This document shows, piece after piece, positions 46,994 to 59,038 of a stretch of 64,000 nucleotides of DNA. Source of the stretch: Leucosporidium creatinivorum. Lineage: Eukaryota > Basidiomycota > Microbotryomycetes > Leucosporidiales > Leucosporidiaceae. Numbering within the stretch: position 1 is the stretch's first letter; every line of letters starts with the position of its first letter. A program made the position numbers and the translations under genes. The notes under the pieces are model-generated. The model searched no databases, had not been told where the DNA came from, and saw nothing but the letters and a program-made list of their open reading frames with translations. Location: assembly GCA_001600635.1 (NCBI GenBank), contig BCKL01000021.1:248001-312000 (forward strand). The letters are read 5' to 3'.

Positions 46994-47485
46994 AGCTGTC
47001 TCTCTCTCTCCCCTCCTCTCGTTCCAACTTGCATAGCTGTACACCATCACATCGCACATTCCCCCTACTTCATCACCCAGCCACATGAACCCCCCCTTTC
47101 GCTCTGTCGCCCACCTGGTTCCCCATCGCCGAACCCTCGTCTTTCGCTCTTTAGTCCTCAGAGAAAGGTTGTGATCCTTCCGAATTCAAAATCCCAACAT
47201 CTTGCACGGCTCGGAAGCCACGTTTCGACCTTCTGTAGTAAGCTAGAAGTCCGCCTCCTGCGAGAACTTGACGCGCCGCTCGAGCCCTCCGCGCTCTTGG
47301 CTCCCACGCACCTCTCGCTACTTTCGCCTCCGCCCTCTCACGCTCGCATAGCTACAAGGCTACAGCTACGACTGCTCCCGCACGCTACAGCACTTTCCTA
47401 GGCCGGGCGCGCGACGGAAACAGCTCGAGCAGCTAAACGCGTCGGAGCCTCAGCACATTCGGCCGCGCTGTCGAGCTACAGCCCT
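46994..47485. other. Intergenic region, 492 bp
   Basis: TAM41 3' end and the leader of the next gene; nothing else is seen. Confidence 0.4.
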
Positions 47486-49934
47486 ATGATCAACATGCAC
47501 GCCATCTCTCGCTCTTCATCACCATCCTACGAACCTCTCAACCGCTCAAGATCGCCCAGTCATAGTCCAGCTTCGCCGGCTCGAGGCTACCAGGATAGCG
47601 AAGAGGAGGAGTTGGGATTGCTCTCGCCTCCGCCGAAATACGGAGGCGGAGCAGAGGGGAGGAAGGTCGTCGTTTCCAGTAGGAGGAGATGGACGCTGCT
47701 ACTCGTCGGGCTTGGGCTGCTGGCGGTGGGGATGTATTGGCGAGCGGGATTTGGGGGGAGCGATGAGAGGGGAAGGGCGGAGGGGCTTGTATCGGGAGCA
47801 TCGGGGAAGCTGCAGGAGGATATTCCCGTGATGAAGGCGGAGGAGTCCACGACCTTGGAGGAAGCCGAGTGGTTCGCTACGGAGGAGCCGACGCCCCTGC
47901 CATCACCGACCAGCGAGAAGACATCGGCGTATGAGGAGGAACACGTCGCCACCGCCACAGGGGAGGACTTACTCGAGTCAACATCAACAGGCGTACCCGC
48001 GTCGACTGATCAAGGGGATGAAGCCGACGAGGGCCTACTCGCCGAGCAGGCCGACAGCGCCGAGGAGGATGAGACCAAGCTTCAAGTCACCCCCGCGACC
48101 ACTATTTCCATCCTCAATGTTCGACCGCACCCTCGGCCGCCATCAAGCGACCCCGAGGCAGCCAGCAAGATGCGATACCTCTCCTACGAGAACCACTCGG
48201 GCTTCCACAATCGTGCGTTCGATTCCTATCTACTCGTCCGACCATTTGCTAACGCTCTCCCTATCCCTCATACCGCAGAGCGCAAGTCCATCGCCAACGC
48301 CCTCGTCCTCTCGACCCTCCTCAATCGCACCCTCCTCCTCCCTCCCGCCCGCCTCGGCTCCACCGCCGCCTGGGAACCTCATCTCTCCACCACCATCCCC
48401 TTTATGGAGCGCTGCAAAGCTGGTCTCGCCCTTCCCACCGACTCCGATTGCTCTGCAACCGCCCACTCCGACCCCGAGCGATGGACCTACGTCGGCTGGA
48501 GCTATCTCGTCAGTGAGAAGCTGCTGGATGGGAGGAAGGTTGTTGATCGGTGGAACGGGAGTATGGAGTGGGTGTTTGAGGATGTAGCCAGGGGTGGGTT
48601 AGGGTTGAAGCAGGAGGACGTCGTCAGATTTGAGGATCCCGAGCGGAGGAGTCTACAGTTCTACGATTCGAGGACGATGCCGACGCGGTTGACTGGGTTC
48701 TCCAAGAGGATGGATATGGAAGATCTGATGGAGGGGGAGATGGGCGAGGCGAGGTTGCTGCATTTTGGGAGCATGTTCGGCAGCGGAAGGCTCAAGCTGA
48801 GCAAGACTGAGAGCTTGGTGGAGCAGAGGAAGGTGGAGGAGAGGTTTGTGTTTGAGATTGAGAAGGTTGATGGGATCAGTGATGAGATCAGGGATGCGTT
48901 GGGCAGCTATGTCGGAGTGCATCTGAGGGTCGGCGATGGGGTCTTCAAGGTGAGTTCCGCCGAGCTTCTTACTCTTTCGTGAGGCTTGCTGACTCACTTC
49001 TTCCTCTTGAACAGACCAAGGCGCGCGAAAACATGCAGGGCGTCTTCCGCAAGCTCTGCAAGGACGTCTTCCACCTCAAGCAGACTCAGATCACCGCCCT
49101 CCTCGAGGATTCCGCCGCACGACCAGCACCTCGCGCTCTTCCTCCGCGCCACGGCCGAAGAGCTTCTCATTCCCTCCAAGGCTCTACCTGGTCCCTCACC
49201 GACGATATCGACGACCCCACCGAAGTCGACTACTCGCCCTCAGCTTACTCCTTCCACCGCCGAGCCGCTCGGCACACGAAGCGGGACACCCCTCGACCGC
49301 TCTCCTCCAACCTTCGCTGTCGCTCCGCGCTTCACACCACTCCCCACCTCCTGCCCCTCAACATGCCCATCTACATCGCCACCGATTCGCGCCACCCCCT
49401 CACCGATCGAAACCTCGCGCCCTTCTTCCACCACTTCCCTTGCACCTTCCTTATGACCGACTTTGCTGAGAAGAACGAGGTTAACAGTAGGGCGATTGTG
49501 GACTTGGTCGAGATGGTGGAAGGCAAGTGGACGAGCGATTGGGACGGGCAGGGGTGAGTCCAATTATCTCAAGAGCTGACCAGAGCCGTTGCTGATGCCG
49601 CTTCGCTCGCACAAAGACTCGCCAACTACCTCTATCCCTTCCTCGAGGCCGAGGTCGTCGCCAAGGGCATCGACGTCGTAGGCAGTAGGTTCCCTCGCTC
49701 TCAGAGCTTGCTGCCCCTCTCATTCTGCACTCCCTGACACATATCCCCTATACAGCCCCAGGATCCACCTTCTCGGGCTACGCGACCGGCACTCTACACA
49801 CCGCTTACCGCAAGATGGGCATCACCACCGAGCAGGTCTCGGGTTCGGGTGGCCCTTCTCAGACGGCCGCAGAGTCGGGCTCGACGCATAGAAGTGATGA
49901 TGTATTGGAGAAGATTGGAGGAGAAGCATCGTGA
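47486..49934 (+). CDS. O-fucosyltransferase-like type II membrane protein
   Basis: Predicted Golgi glycosyltransferase of about 740 residues, five exons. A short cytoplasmic Ser/Arg/Pro-rich tail is followed by one signal-anchor helix (WTLLLVGLGLLAVGMYW, about residues 69-85), an acidic Ser/Thr stem, and a GT-B-like catalytic part: MRYLSYENHSGFHN, ALVLSTLLNRTLLLPP, WSYLVSEKLLDG, YVGVHLRVGDG, IYIATDSRHP and GSTFSGYATGTLHTAYRKM. These correspond to the fungal GDP-fucose protein O-fucosyltransferase-like family; donor and acceptor sugars are not shown by sequence. Stop at 49932-49934. An intron-like segment (49974-50031) lies just after the stop. Confidence 0.85.
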
Positions 49935-50681
49935 GCTGGGAGACGAGGAGCGCAGACGACGTCTTAGACGGAGGTGAGTTGCTCTCCTGGGGCTAGAGCG
50001 AGCGCCGAGCTGACTCTCCTCCGCCGCACAGATCACCAAGGACACTTACATCGCAGGCTCGACTCGTTCGCATCGCATGTGCATCATCTCGTAGCTGTAT
50101 CATTACTCGTTCGGATCATAGGTGTCAGAGGACGGGGGAGCCGGGAGGAGCGAGGGCAGTGAGAGAATGGAACAAGCCTTGATGGCCTTCACCAAGATGC
50201 TGGAGCTCTCCGAGCGAGCTCCGGCTTTCCACGCCTCGTACTTGCGAACAACTGAAGAGAAGCGAGAGCGGGCTCAGCGTAGGCCGAGCTCGGCGAAGAA
50301 GTATCTTTCTCGGCGTTTGGCAAGGCGGTCTACAAATTGCGCCAAGCAGGCGTACAGTTCCGAGATCATCCATCGTCACCAGTGATCTGCAACCCGGAAT
50401 ACGATTCAAACTTGGAACTCAGGGATGAGACAACTCTCTCGCGAATGTAGCCAGCCTCTTCCTGGCTTCGTCCTCATCGCGCTCTTCGCTGGACGACAAG
50501 GGCCTGCTCTTCTATAACAGCAGGGCTTTCAAGCTAGCCACGTGCTCCTGCTACATCATCCAGGCTGGTCCTCTGTAGCTCATCAACCGTCATCTCTTGT
50601 TGTGAGTCGCCCGCCCTCCCGTTTTCGTTTGTAGAGGAAGACCGAGCTGATCTAGTCGCGAGCAGCACCAGCCGTCGTTCT
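49935..50681. other. Intergenic region, 747 bp, with a possible 3'-UTR intron
   Basis: At 49974-50031 there is a complete intron signature (GTGAGTT, GCGCCGAGCTGACT, CGCACAG) downstream of the predicted stop, so the transcript may splice in its 3' untranslated region or have an alternative last exon. The rest shows nothing. Confidence 0.45.
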
Positions 50682-53458
50682 ATGCTCCCGACCAGTAATC
50701 GACCCTCCCAAGCTCTGTACACTCCTACGCGCTCCTCCCCTCTCCGCTCCTCGTTCACTTCCCACTCCGCCGCCTCGCCGAAGCAAGTCCGCTTCTCCAT
50801 CTCACACGACCACTCGCTCTCGCCTAAGCTCAACATGGAGCACTTCCTCCCCGAGCCAAATCACCCGAGGGTCAAGTGGAGAACGGCAGCGACGGCGACG
50901 CTGCTGCTCTTCGCGGCATATGTTGCTTGGCAGGCTGTGTTGGGGCCGATGAATGAGGTAGAGAAGGAGCAGATTGGGTTGGGATGGAGTACTTATCAGG
51001 CTGTGAGCTGGGGAGAGAGGACAAGCGGGAAGCAGGCCGAGCTCGGCGTTGAGGAGGTTGAGGAAACGGCTTACGCAGACGAGGAGGAGGAGGAATCGAG
51101 CAGCTCGACATCGAGGACGATTACATCCTCCAGCACCACCTCCTCACCCGCCTCCGCCCAAGAGACCTCCTTCCCGCGCATGACGAGCTCAAAGGTCGCC
51201 AGGCTGCTCAAGGACGGCTCGCTCTCCTCCTACACCTGGCATGCCTCGCTCCAGAATTGGACGACTAACGAGACGAGTACGACCGGCAAGTGGAGCTCGA
51301 AGGGAAAGAGCAAGACCAAGTGGCAGTCAGATGATCAAGGCCGTCTCATCGTCGTCGGTTCGTCTCGTCTTTCCGAGTTCCGAGCTTCCTTCTTTCGCTT
51401 TGGGCTGATCAAGCCTCCACAGGCGACGTGCACGGCATGAACACTTCTCTCACTTCCCTCCTCACCCGCTTGTCCTACGACTCCAACAACGACACCCTCC
51501 TCTTCGTCGGCGATCTCGTCGCAAAATCCACTACCGACTCGACTCTGGCGACCGTCTCTCTACTACGCCAACTCGGAGCCAAGGGCGTACGAGGGAACCA
51601 TGACCAAGGCGTAATCGAGTGGAGACGCTGGATGGAGAGCTACGGACCTCTCGGCGGGGGAGGAGTGGTTTCGAGCACTAGCGCAGGCGCCGAACCTACG
51701 GCGACGGGGTTGAGGGCGCATAAGGGCAAACAGGGGTGGATGGGAGATGTTGAGGATGAGGAGGTGCAGATGAGGAGTGTGAGGAAGGTTGCGAGGAAGG
51801 GTGCGAGGAGGGAGAAGAGGGGATGGTTCGGCTGGGGAGGAGGGGCGACGGATGAGGAGCAGGAGGAGGAAGCTGAGGCCGATGCGGAGGAGGAGCTGGA
51901 GCAGGAGTTGGAGGAGCACGAGGTATCGGCGGCGAGGAGTAGCGCCAACTCGACTACCTCGGCGACTTCGACCAGCACCGGTGCTCGACGACCCTTCGGA
52001 TCTCGGCCAACCCGCACCTCGTCGGCCAACTTCGCTTCGCCTACCCCTATCTCCTCCTTCTCCCTTCCCAGCATCAGTCCCTCCACCAACGGGTCTCTCA
52101 CCGGCTCCGAATGGTCATGGCTCGACTCGAACACCCGCCAACTGCGCTCGCTCGGCGTGACGGTCCCCAAAGGGTGGGAGTGGGGAGGAGAGTGGTTCGA
52201 GATTGCGAGGCATATGTCGGCAGAAGATGCGCAATGGTTGGAGAGCCTCCCGCTGACGCTGTGGATTGAGGAGGTGAGGACCTACGTTGTTCACGCCGGG
52301 ATGCGTAAGTCGCTCGCTGCTCCGCCGCTGAGCCACGCTGACTCCGTCTCTCGCACACAGTACCCTGGAGCTCTCCTGCACAAGAACTCGAATCCCTCAG
52401 CGACGAAATCACCACTCCTCGTCCCTCCCTCCTCAACTCGACCTCCGCCCTCTCCTTCACCCCCTCCCTCCCAACTCGCCAACTCCTCGCCTCCCCCGAA
52501 CGCGCCCTCCTCCTCGTCCCCCAAAATCGCGACCCCTTCACTCTCCTCAATATGCGCACCGTCAAAGCTGGCAAGAAGGGAGGAGAGAAGGGCGATAAGA
52601 AGAGTGAGGGAGGGTGGAGCGTTAGTAAGGGGGGCAAGAAGGGGTTGCCGTGGATGAGTGTGTGGGAGAGTGGGATGGAGGAGTGTGAGAAGCATAAGAG
52701 CTGTGAGAAGGTCGGAGTTGTTTATGGGCATTGGGCGGGCGCTGGGCTGGAGGTTAAGGACAACTCGTGAGTCGTTCGCCTCTCTGCTCTCGGCGACGGG
52801 ATTGGCTGACCACTCTCCCTCCTCCAGCATCGGCCTCGACTCGGGCTGTGTATATGGCCGTCGACTCAGCGCCCTGGTCCTCCCCAAATCCCCTTCCCAC
52901 AACCTCACCTCCCCTCTCGCTACTCCATCCTCCTCCTCCGCGCTTCCCGGCGTCGGCGCCTTCCGCCACTTCGACAAAAACTTCACCCTCTCTCACCCTT
53001 CCGTAGACGACCCTTACGGCTCCTTCTCATCGCCCAAGAAGGCCTCCTCTAAGCCACCATCCAAAGCCGACTCGACGAAGCCGAAGCAAGCCGCGGCCGT
53101 CGCCAAACTGCAAGCGCCGCACGAGCACCGTCGGGTCGCAGGAGGACTCAAGAAGGTCACAAAACGCGCACCGCCGCCCGCTGGAGGTCTGGAAGGCTGG
53201 CGCGGTCGACCGGGAGTGAAGGGGTGGAGCGCCGAGGTTGAGCCTGCCTCAGCAGAGGAGGAGCAGCCTGAGGAGGAGGATGGGGATGCCGCAGACGCTG
53301 AGCGTGTAGAGGTTGATGATGAGGAAGAAGCTGAGGTGGTGGATGAGGATGAGGAAGGGTACGAGGAGGTCAAGGTTGACTTTGGAGGACGGAGCGGGTG
53401 GGTCGTCAGTAGGGATTGTAGGGCTGACGCTGAGGGGATGGGATTGGAGGTGAAGTAA
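50682..53458 (+). CDS. PPN2: Ppn2-like metallophosphatase (endopolyphosphatase)
   Basis: Calcineurin-type phosphoesterase like yeast Ppn2, a vacuolar zinc-dependent endopolyphosphatase. About 865 residues, four exons. One N-terminal transmembrane helix (TAATATLLLFAAYVAWQAVL) makes it a type II membrane protein. All metal-ligand motifs are present: VVGDVHGMN, FVGDLVAKS, GVRGNHDQ, YVVHAGM, VVYGHWAGAGLEV and GLDSGCVYGRRLSAL. Between GNHDQ and VVHAGM lies a long Glu/Ser-rich insertion (51660-52110), and a Lys/Pro then acidic tail follows the domain (53030-53380). Start ATG 50682; an in-frame ATG at 50835 is an alternative. Symbol by homology of motifs only. Confidence 0.85.
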
Positions 53459-54266
53459 CGGGGAGGAGATATATCTGTAGCATGCCCTGTTTATCGTCCT
53501 TTGATTGTGCAAGACTGTTGGACATGGGTATTCGGCCGAGGTTGGTGATCGCCGACAAGTCTGCGAAGAGCGGCTCAAACTTGCGAAGGATTGTTGGGGA
53601 TCCGGGAAGACTCTGTAGTCACTGAATATATCACTACACTGCTCTGAAGACTGCTACGACTGTACAGAGAGCTTCTCAACCTCTCGGCTGCCCTACCAAA
53701 TTCGGATCTGGGCCTCCGCTCCAAGGCGAGTGAGCCGTTCTGTAGTACAGTACAGCTGTTCGGATTCGAGTTGAGCTCGTCCTTACTACAACTAAATCCT
53801 TTTGGCCATTTTTTGAACCAGGGAAGTCCGATTCCCGCGCCGACGGTTCGCTCGCCGACACCCCCTTCGTGGCTCTTTCTCCTCGTCCTCTCCTCGTGTA
53901 ACCTCTTCGACTCGCCTGCAGCGCTACAGGAGGCGTCAAAAGTCGCTCGCCTACAGCACACCCTTCCGCTCTTTTCCTACCCTCCTACACCCTCTCCGCT
54001 CGCCCCTCCCAGCCGCTTCCACTCGAGTGTCCGTCCGCTCGCTCTAGTAGCAGCTTGCGCAGATCCGCCAGCTCACAGCGGAGCTCATTGCAGCTACAAT
54101 ACTATCTGGCTACAGCGCCGCGGCCCTAGCTCTCCCTCCGACCTCGCGCCTGCACCCCTACATCGCCCACCTCGCCCACCTCGCCCTCGCCGTCGCTCCA
54201 GAGAACGACCTCTCTCGGCACCGCCTACTCTCAAATCGACCTCAAAAGCTACAAAGTTAGCAAAGT
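53459..54266. other. Intergenic region, 808 bp
   Basis: Between PPN2-like and casein kinase genes, both on the plus strand. Pyrimidine-rich DNA from about 53860 onward looks like promoter and 5' leader; no coding sequence is supported. Confidence 0.4.
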
Positions 54267-56361
54267 ATGGCGGCCCCTACGTCCCAGCACATCGTCTCGT
54301 CGTCTACGACTCCTACCGCCTCACACTCCTCCAGCTCCTCGAATGTTGTTGGCGGGAACTTCCGTGTAGGGCGCAAGATTGGAGAGGGTAGCTTCGGAGT
54401 GTGTTTCGAAGGTGAGCTCGCTTTTTATGAGGGTGCAGGAAGGAGGCTGGAGCGCCGCACAGAGCTCGTCTCGACGTGGTCCCAGCTGCACGCGGAAGGG
54501 CCCAAGGGGAGCGCCAGGGTCGCGCAGGCTAACCTGCATTATGCTCGCTACTCAGGTGTCAATCTGCTCAACTCGCAGACGGTGGCCATCAAGTTTGTGA
54601 GTAGCTCTTGCTCAGTTCAACGCATCAACAACCAGCTCACCCGCTTCTTTGGTGCTGTAGGAGCCGCGCAAGACGGATGCACCGCAGCTACGGGACGAGT
54701 ACCGCTCTTACAAGGTCTTGAACGGCTCCCGTACGTTCGCGCGCCCCTAGTGACCTCGACGGAGCTGACCGTCGGCGCCCGTCCACCAGCCGGAGTCCCA
54801 CAAGCCTACTACTTCGGCCAGGAGGGGCTGCACAACATCCTCGTTATCGACCTACTCGGACCGAGTCTCGAGGACCTCTTCGACATGTGCCAGCGTCGAT
54901 TTTCGGTCAAGACGACAGCCATGACTGCGAAGCAGATGGTCCGTCTCATCCGCTCTCCTCTCCCGTTGTTCGTCGGCCGCCGACCGCTGACCACTTTTGA
55001 CAAACACCTGCAGATCACTCGCATCCAAACCATTCACGAGAAGAACCTCATCTACCGCGACATCAAGCCCGACAACTTCCTCATCGGCCGACCGGGCACC
55101 AAGACGGCCAACATGATCCACGCCATCGACTTTGGCATGGCCAAGCAGTACCGCGACCCCAAGACCAAGCAGCACATCCCTTACCGAGAGCGCAAGAGCT
55201 TGAGTGGAACTGCTCGGTACATGTCGATCAACATGCACTTGGGCCGAGGTGAGTTTGAGCTCGGCGCTTCCCATCGTCCGGACTCGAGCTGACTTGAGCT
55301 TTGCAGAACAATCTCGTCGCGATGACCTCGAATCGCTCGGCCATGTGTTCATGTACTTCCTCCGCGGTGCGCTTCCGTGGCAAGGACTCAAGGCGGCGAC
55401 GAACAAGCAAAAGTACGAGAAGATTGGCGAGAAGAAGCAGATTACACCCGTCAAGGATCTCGCCGAGGGATTCCCAGGTACGTCGGCGTGACCTCCTCGT
55501 TCTCGGTGGAGCCTGAGCTGACCCGTCGCCTCCCCCCTTCGCAGAAGAGTTCGCCATCTACCTCAACTACGTTCGCAAGCTTGGCTTCGAGGAGACTCCC
55601 GACTACGACTTCCTCCGCGAGCTCTTCAGCAAGGCCATCATCAAGGCTGGAGAGGTCGAGGATGACGTCTACGATTGGATGCTCCTCAACGGCGGCAAGG
55701 GATGGGAGGCCGGCAAGGTGCGCTAGCTCTCCCTCTGCGCTCCTCTTGTCATCTCACTAACGTTCTGACTCTACAGCTCTCCTCCAACCTGCTCGCCCAA
55801 GCATCACGCGGCCACGAAGCCCGTCCCCGTCGTCCTCGGGAGCCTCGAGACCGCGAGCGCGAGCGCGCTGAGCGTCACGCCGCTCGCGCCGCCGCCGCCC
55901 TCAAGGAAACCCAACTCGCCGCCGGCCAAGCCGGCTCCTCCCCCGCTCAACCACCATCCGCATTGCTCGCTGCACCAGGCTCGAAGGCCGGTCGGGAGCG
56001 GCCATCGACGAACCGGATTGACTCGACGGCGATGGCGGTCAAGGGCGTTGCGATGCAGCAGCAGGGAGGGCAGGGCAGCAGACTGTCGGGTCAGCAGCAG
56101 TCGACGCATCCTTACGCTTCCAACAGCGGCGGCGGCGGAGGAGGAGGAGGAGGAGGATACGAGCGTGACGAGAACTACAGGAATGGAGCCCTGCCACAAC
56201 CTCCAGCGGTGGAGATGTTGGGTACGGGGAGGCCGAGGCCTGGGACGGGGACGGCGGGTGCCAAGGGAAGGGGCGAGAGGGAGAGGCAGAGGGATGAGGA
56301 GGACGGAGCGGGCAAGGGAGGGTTCAGCTTGATCAAGCTCCTCACTTGCCGGTGCGCTTAG
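54267..56361 (+). CDS. Casein kinase I, Yck type
   Basis: Ser/Thr protein kinase, probably tethered to the plasma membrane and acting in growth, endocytosis and nutrient signalling like yeast Yck1/2. About 470 residues, about nine exons. Motifs: [19 protein letters not shown] (P-loop), TVAIKF (Lys), [13 protein letters not shown] (catalytic loop), [13 protein letters not shown], the CK1 signature [19 protein letters not shown], then [27 protein letters not shown]. The kinase is followed by an Arg/Glu/Ala stretch, a Gln-rich part, a ten-Gly run (about 56129-56158) and [10 protein letters not shown], a Cys-X-Cys end in place of the Cys-Cys end of yeast Yck proteins. Lipid attachment there is inferred. 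Confidence 0.92.
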
Positions 56362-56703
56362 TCTCCTTCGGTCTTGATACTCCGCCACACACGACAACAC
56401 TCCTCTTATCGACTTACGACCCTCGCTACGCCTCGTCTCGCTCTCATCAACGATACCCACTTTACACCCCCCATCCTGCAGCATCATATCCCCCCTTCTA
56501 CTTTCTGTTTAGCTCTCTTGGACGCTCTCTTTTCTGTTTTACTTCTCCCCGGTGGTCAATCAAGCAGCTTTGCATCGAACCGAGCGCCGAGTCGTCAAGA
56601 GAGGCGAGGCGAGTGAAGGCGATCCGGACAGGACGAGAGTTGCATAAGAATAACGACACATCTACTTCCGGGGTGTATGGTAAATCCGAGGGAAGGCGAG
56701 GCT
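56362..56703. other. Convergent intergenic region, 342 bp
   Basis: Between the casein kinase stop and the stop of DUF6534 copy 2. Expected to hold both 3' ends; nothing else is seen. Confidence 0.4.
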
Positions 56704-58664
56704 CTACTCCCAGGCAGGAGGGACGGCATGCCTCCTCGAGGGAACGCAGGTGAGAGGAAAAAAAAAGATCGACTCGCTCTGGCTTTGAGGGTAGTAGGTG
56801 CTCTGTGCCGTCGAGTGACACCTCATTTCAATGCCAGCGAGAGCTGGGAGAGCAAAGAGAGGCACCATCGTCGCCAGCGAACCGTCGCTGTTCGCGCTCG
56901 GCGGAGGGCTTTGCTTGAAGTCGTCGTCTTGAGGACTGCGGGGCATCTCGACGGTCAGCGGAGAGACCGGCAGAGTATCAAGGTCTTCTAACTCACCTTC
57001 CGCGAACGTGTAAATCGAGATAAACCGAGGCGAGCGACTCGGTTCGGCGATGATCAAAGTCTTGAGCACGGCCAGCCTTGACGTTAGAGGGTGGTGGAGG
57101 ACAGAAGGCGACGCTGCAGTGGGTCTCCAGACCGCTCATGGGGACTTGGGAGAGCTTGGTGCGAGAGTTGACTGCGTTCATGCGGGAGAAATGAGCCGAT
57201 GCGAGCAGCTGATGAGGGTGAGAAAGGCGTACGCGTGACGAGCACCGACATGGTGTAGAGCTTGACGAGCGATAGGTTGGCGATAATGTGCCAGGTTTGA
57301 GGCGGCATCGTGATAAAGAGGATGGCGTCCAGCTGTGGAGCGGAGCCTGGAGAAAGTCAGCTGTCCAGCTCAGTACCGAATTGCGACGAGTGAGCCACGT
57401 ACGATAGCAAAGGAGAGTGTGACGCCATTTGTCTCTAGATTAGGTTCAACTCCGTAAGCTTACATCAAGCCTGAGGCAAGGCAGCAGCTCACCAATCGTA
57501 TTGCGGATGATGCGACTCGCGAGTACGGCGCTTCGGCGATGGACGCCGCTCGTGTTGGTCGTGATGTAGTAGACACTGCAGGGAAAGGGTGAGCGCTGGG
57601 TTCATAAAGAGTTCCGAGTCACGCACAGCGAGCCTGTGATGAGGATATCGGCGAAGCTGGGGCGCAGAAGGTGAGCGAGGTTCGGCGCTCAGGACGGGGC
57701 GTGCTCACGCGGCGCTGAATAGCCAGACGCCGACTGTCGAGGGGCACGAAATCAGCTATCTTGATTCAAGGACCTCACAAGAGCTTCCAGCGCGCCAGCT
57801 CACCTCCCCACGTACGCTCATGGAACCGAGCAAACTCTTCGTTCAAGCCGACCTTGATGCCGACCGCACCAGCGATGCAGAAGCCTGTACAAGAGCAGTC
57901 GTCAGAAGACATCTATAGCATTGTAAGTGTCGCACAATCCGCCTTACCAAGCTGCAGGAGGCTGAGGAACATGATCGCCGAAGGGATCAAGCGGCGGCGA
58001 CCTCCGACAACATAGGTTCTGTACGAGTCTGAGATCGAGAGTTCAGCAAATGAAGTGATAGCGGTTCAATGTCGCTGCTCACAGAATAGATGGCACAGAG
58101 TCGTCGCAAAGCCAGTCGTAGCGATCCTGCGAAGAGCGAGTCGTCAGCTCGGCGATGGCCTCGGGGGTCCTGAAAGCGCTCACTCGATCCAGAACGTCCA
58201 AGGGCAGTAGATCAGGGATGCAGGATTGCCCCATTTTGCTACGCAGAAGTGGTAGACAGTTGCGCTGAGGAGGGAGGGGGATCAGTCGCTCGTCCCACCC
58301 AGCTCAGCTCCCTCGCTCCTCGAAAAGAAGGGCGAATCACCTCGAAGTAGCACTGTGGAAGAGGTCGACGGCGAGCATGGTGTAGACGAGTATCCTGTGA
58401 GAGCGACGGTCGGTGCGGTGCTGCTCCAGGAAGTAGGAGAATCCGAGCGAAGCGACGACACCCGACTGTGCTCGAAAGTAGCGAGACGACCTCAGCGTGA
58501 GTCCATTGATAAGTAGATGCGCTGAGGGCTCACCAGACACACAGCCAGCATTGTACCGACGAGCTGTGGAACAGAGCAGGTCAGCATTGAAGCCGTCTTT
58601 GCTCGCCTCAGCTTGGAGATGGGCTCACGAAAGACCCGAGCAGCTGCTCGATTGGACTAGCCAT
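56704..58664 (-). CDS. DUF6534 multi-pass membrane protein (copy 2)
   Basis: Paralogue of the 27.0-kb gene, on the opposite strand, with about ten exons. It opens MASPIEQLLGSF, LVGTMLAVCL, SGVVASLGFSYFL, split at the same points as copy 1. Further segments: RILVYTMLAVDLFHSATS, WGNPASLIYCPWTFWI, a GRRRLIPSAIMFLSLLQL helix, VGVWLFSA, ADILITGS, TNTSGVHRRSAVLASRIIRNT and IIANLSLVKLYTMSVL followed by NAVNSR. The last exons (MPRSPQDDDFKQSPPPSAN) and the stop at 56704 are less certain. Function is unknown; seven or so helices suggest a receptor- or transporter-like membrane protein. Confidence 0.8.
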
Positions 58665-59038
58665 GGCTGGACGAGTAGAAAGAGCCAGCAGAAATGAAAG
58701 AGCGCGTGGAGCCTCTCCTGTAGCGAATCAAGTCTGAGCAGCGAGTGGTCGAAGAGAGGGAGGGAGAGCGCCGAGCGAACGAACGGTCGATCTTCTTCCT
58801 TTCGCCGCGAGGCCAAGAGTACTCATCTCCTCCTCTTTTTTGTGCGTCAAGTCGAGATCTGCACTCGATTAAGCTAATTGGTCTTCCTGAGATCCGCTCG
58901 TCTCCTTCAACAGGCTTCCCGCGTCGTTGCAGCGCCTTGAAATTGGCAGGCTCCGAGAACCGGCCCTATTGAGGTATTCACCCCAAGCTTTGCCTCTTCT
59001 CCTTCCTTCCGTACGCTTCTCCTTGACCTATCAACGCC
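58665..59038. promoter_or_regulatory. Divergent intergenic region, 374 bp
   Basis: Upstream of DUF6534 copy 2 (minus) and the small Ser-rich gene (plus). No clear elements are seen. Confidence 0.45.
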
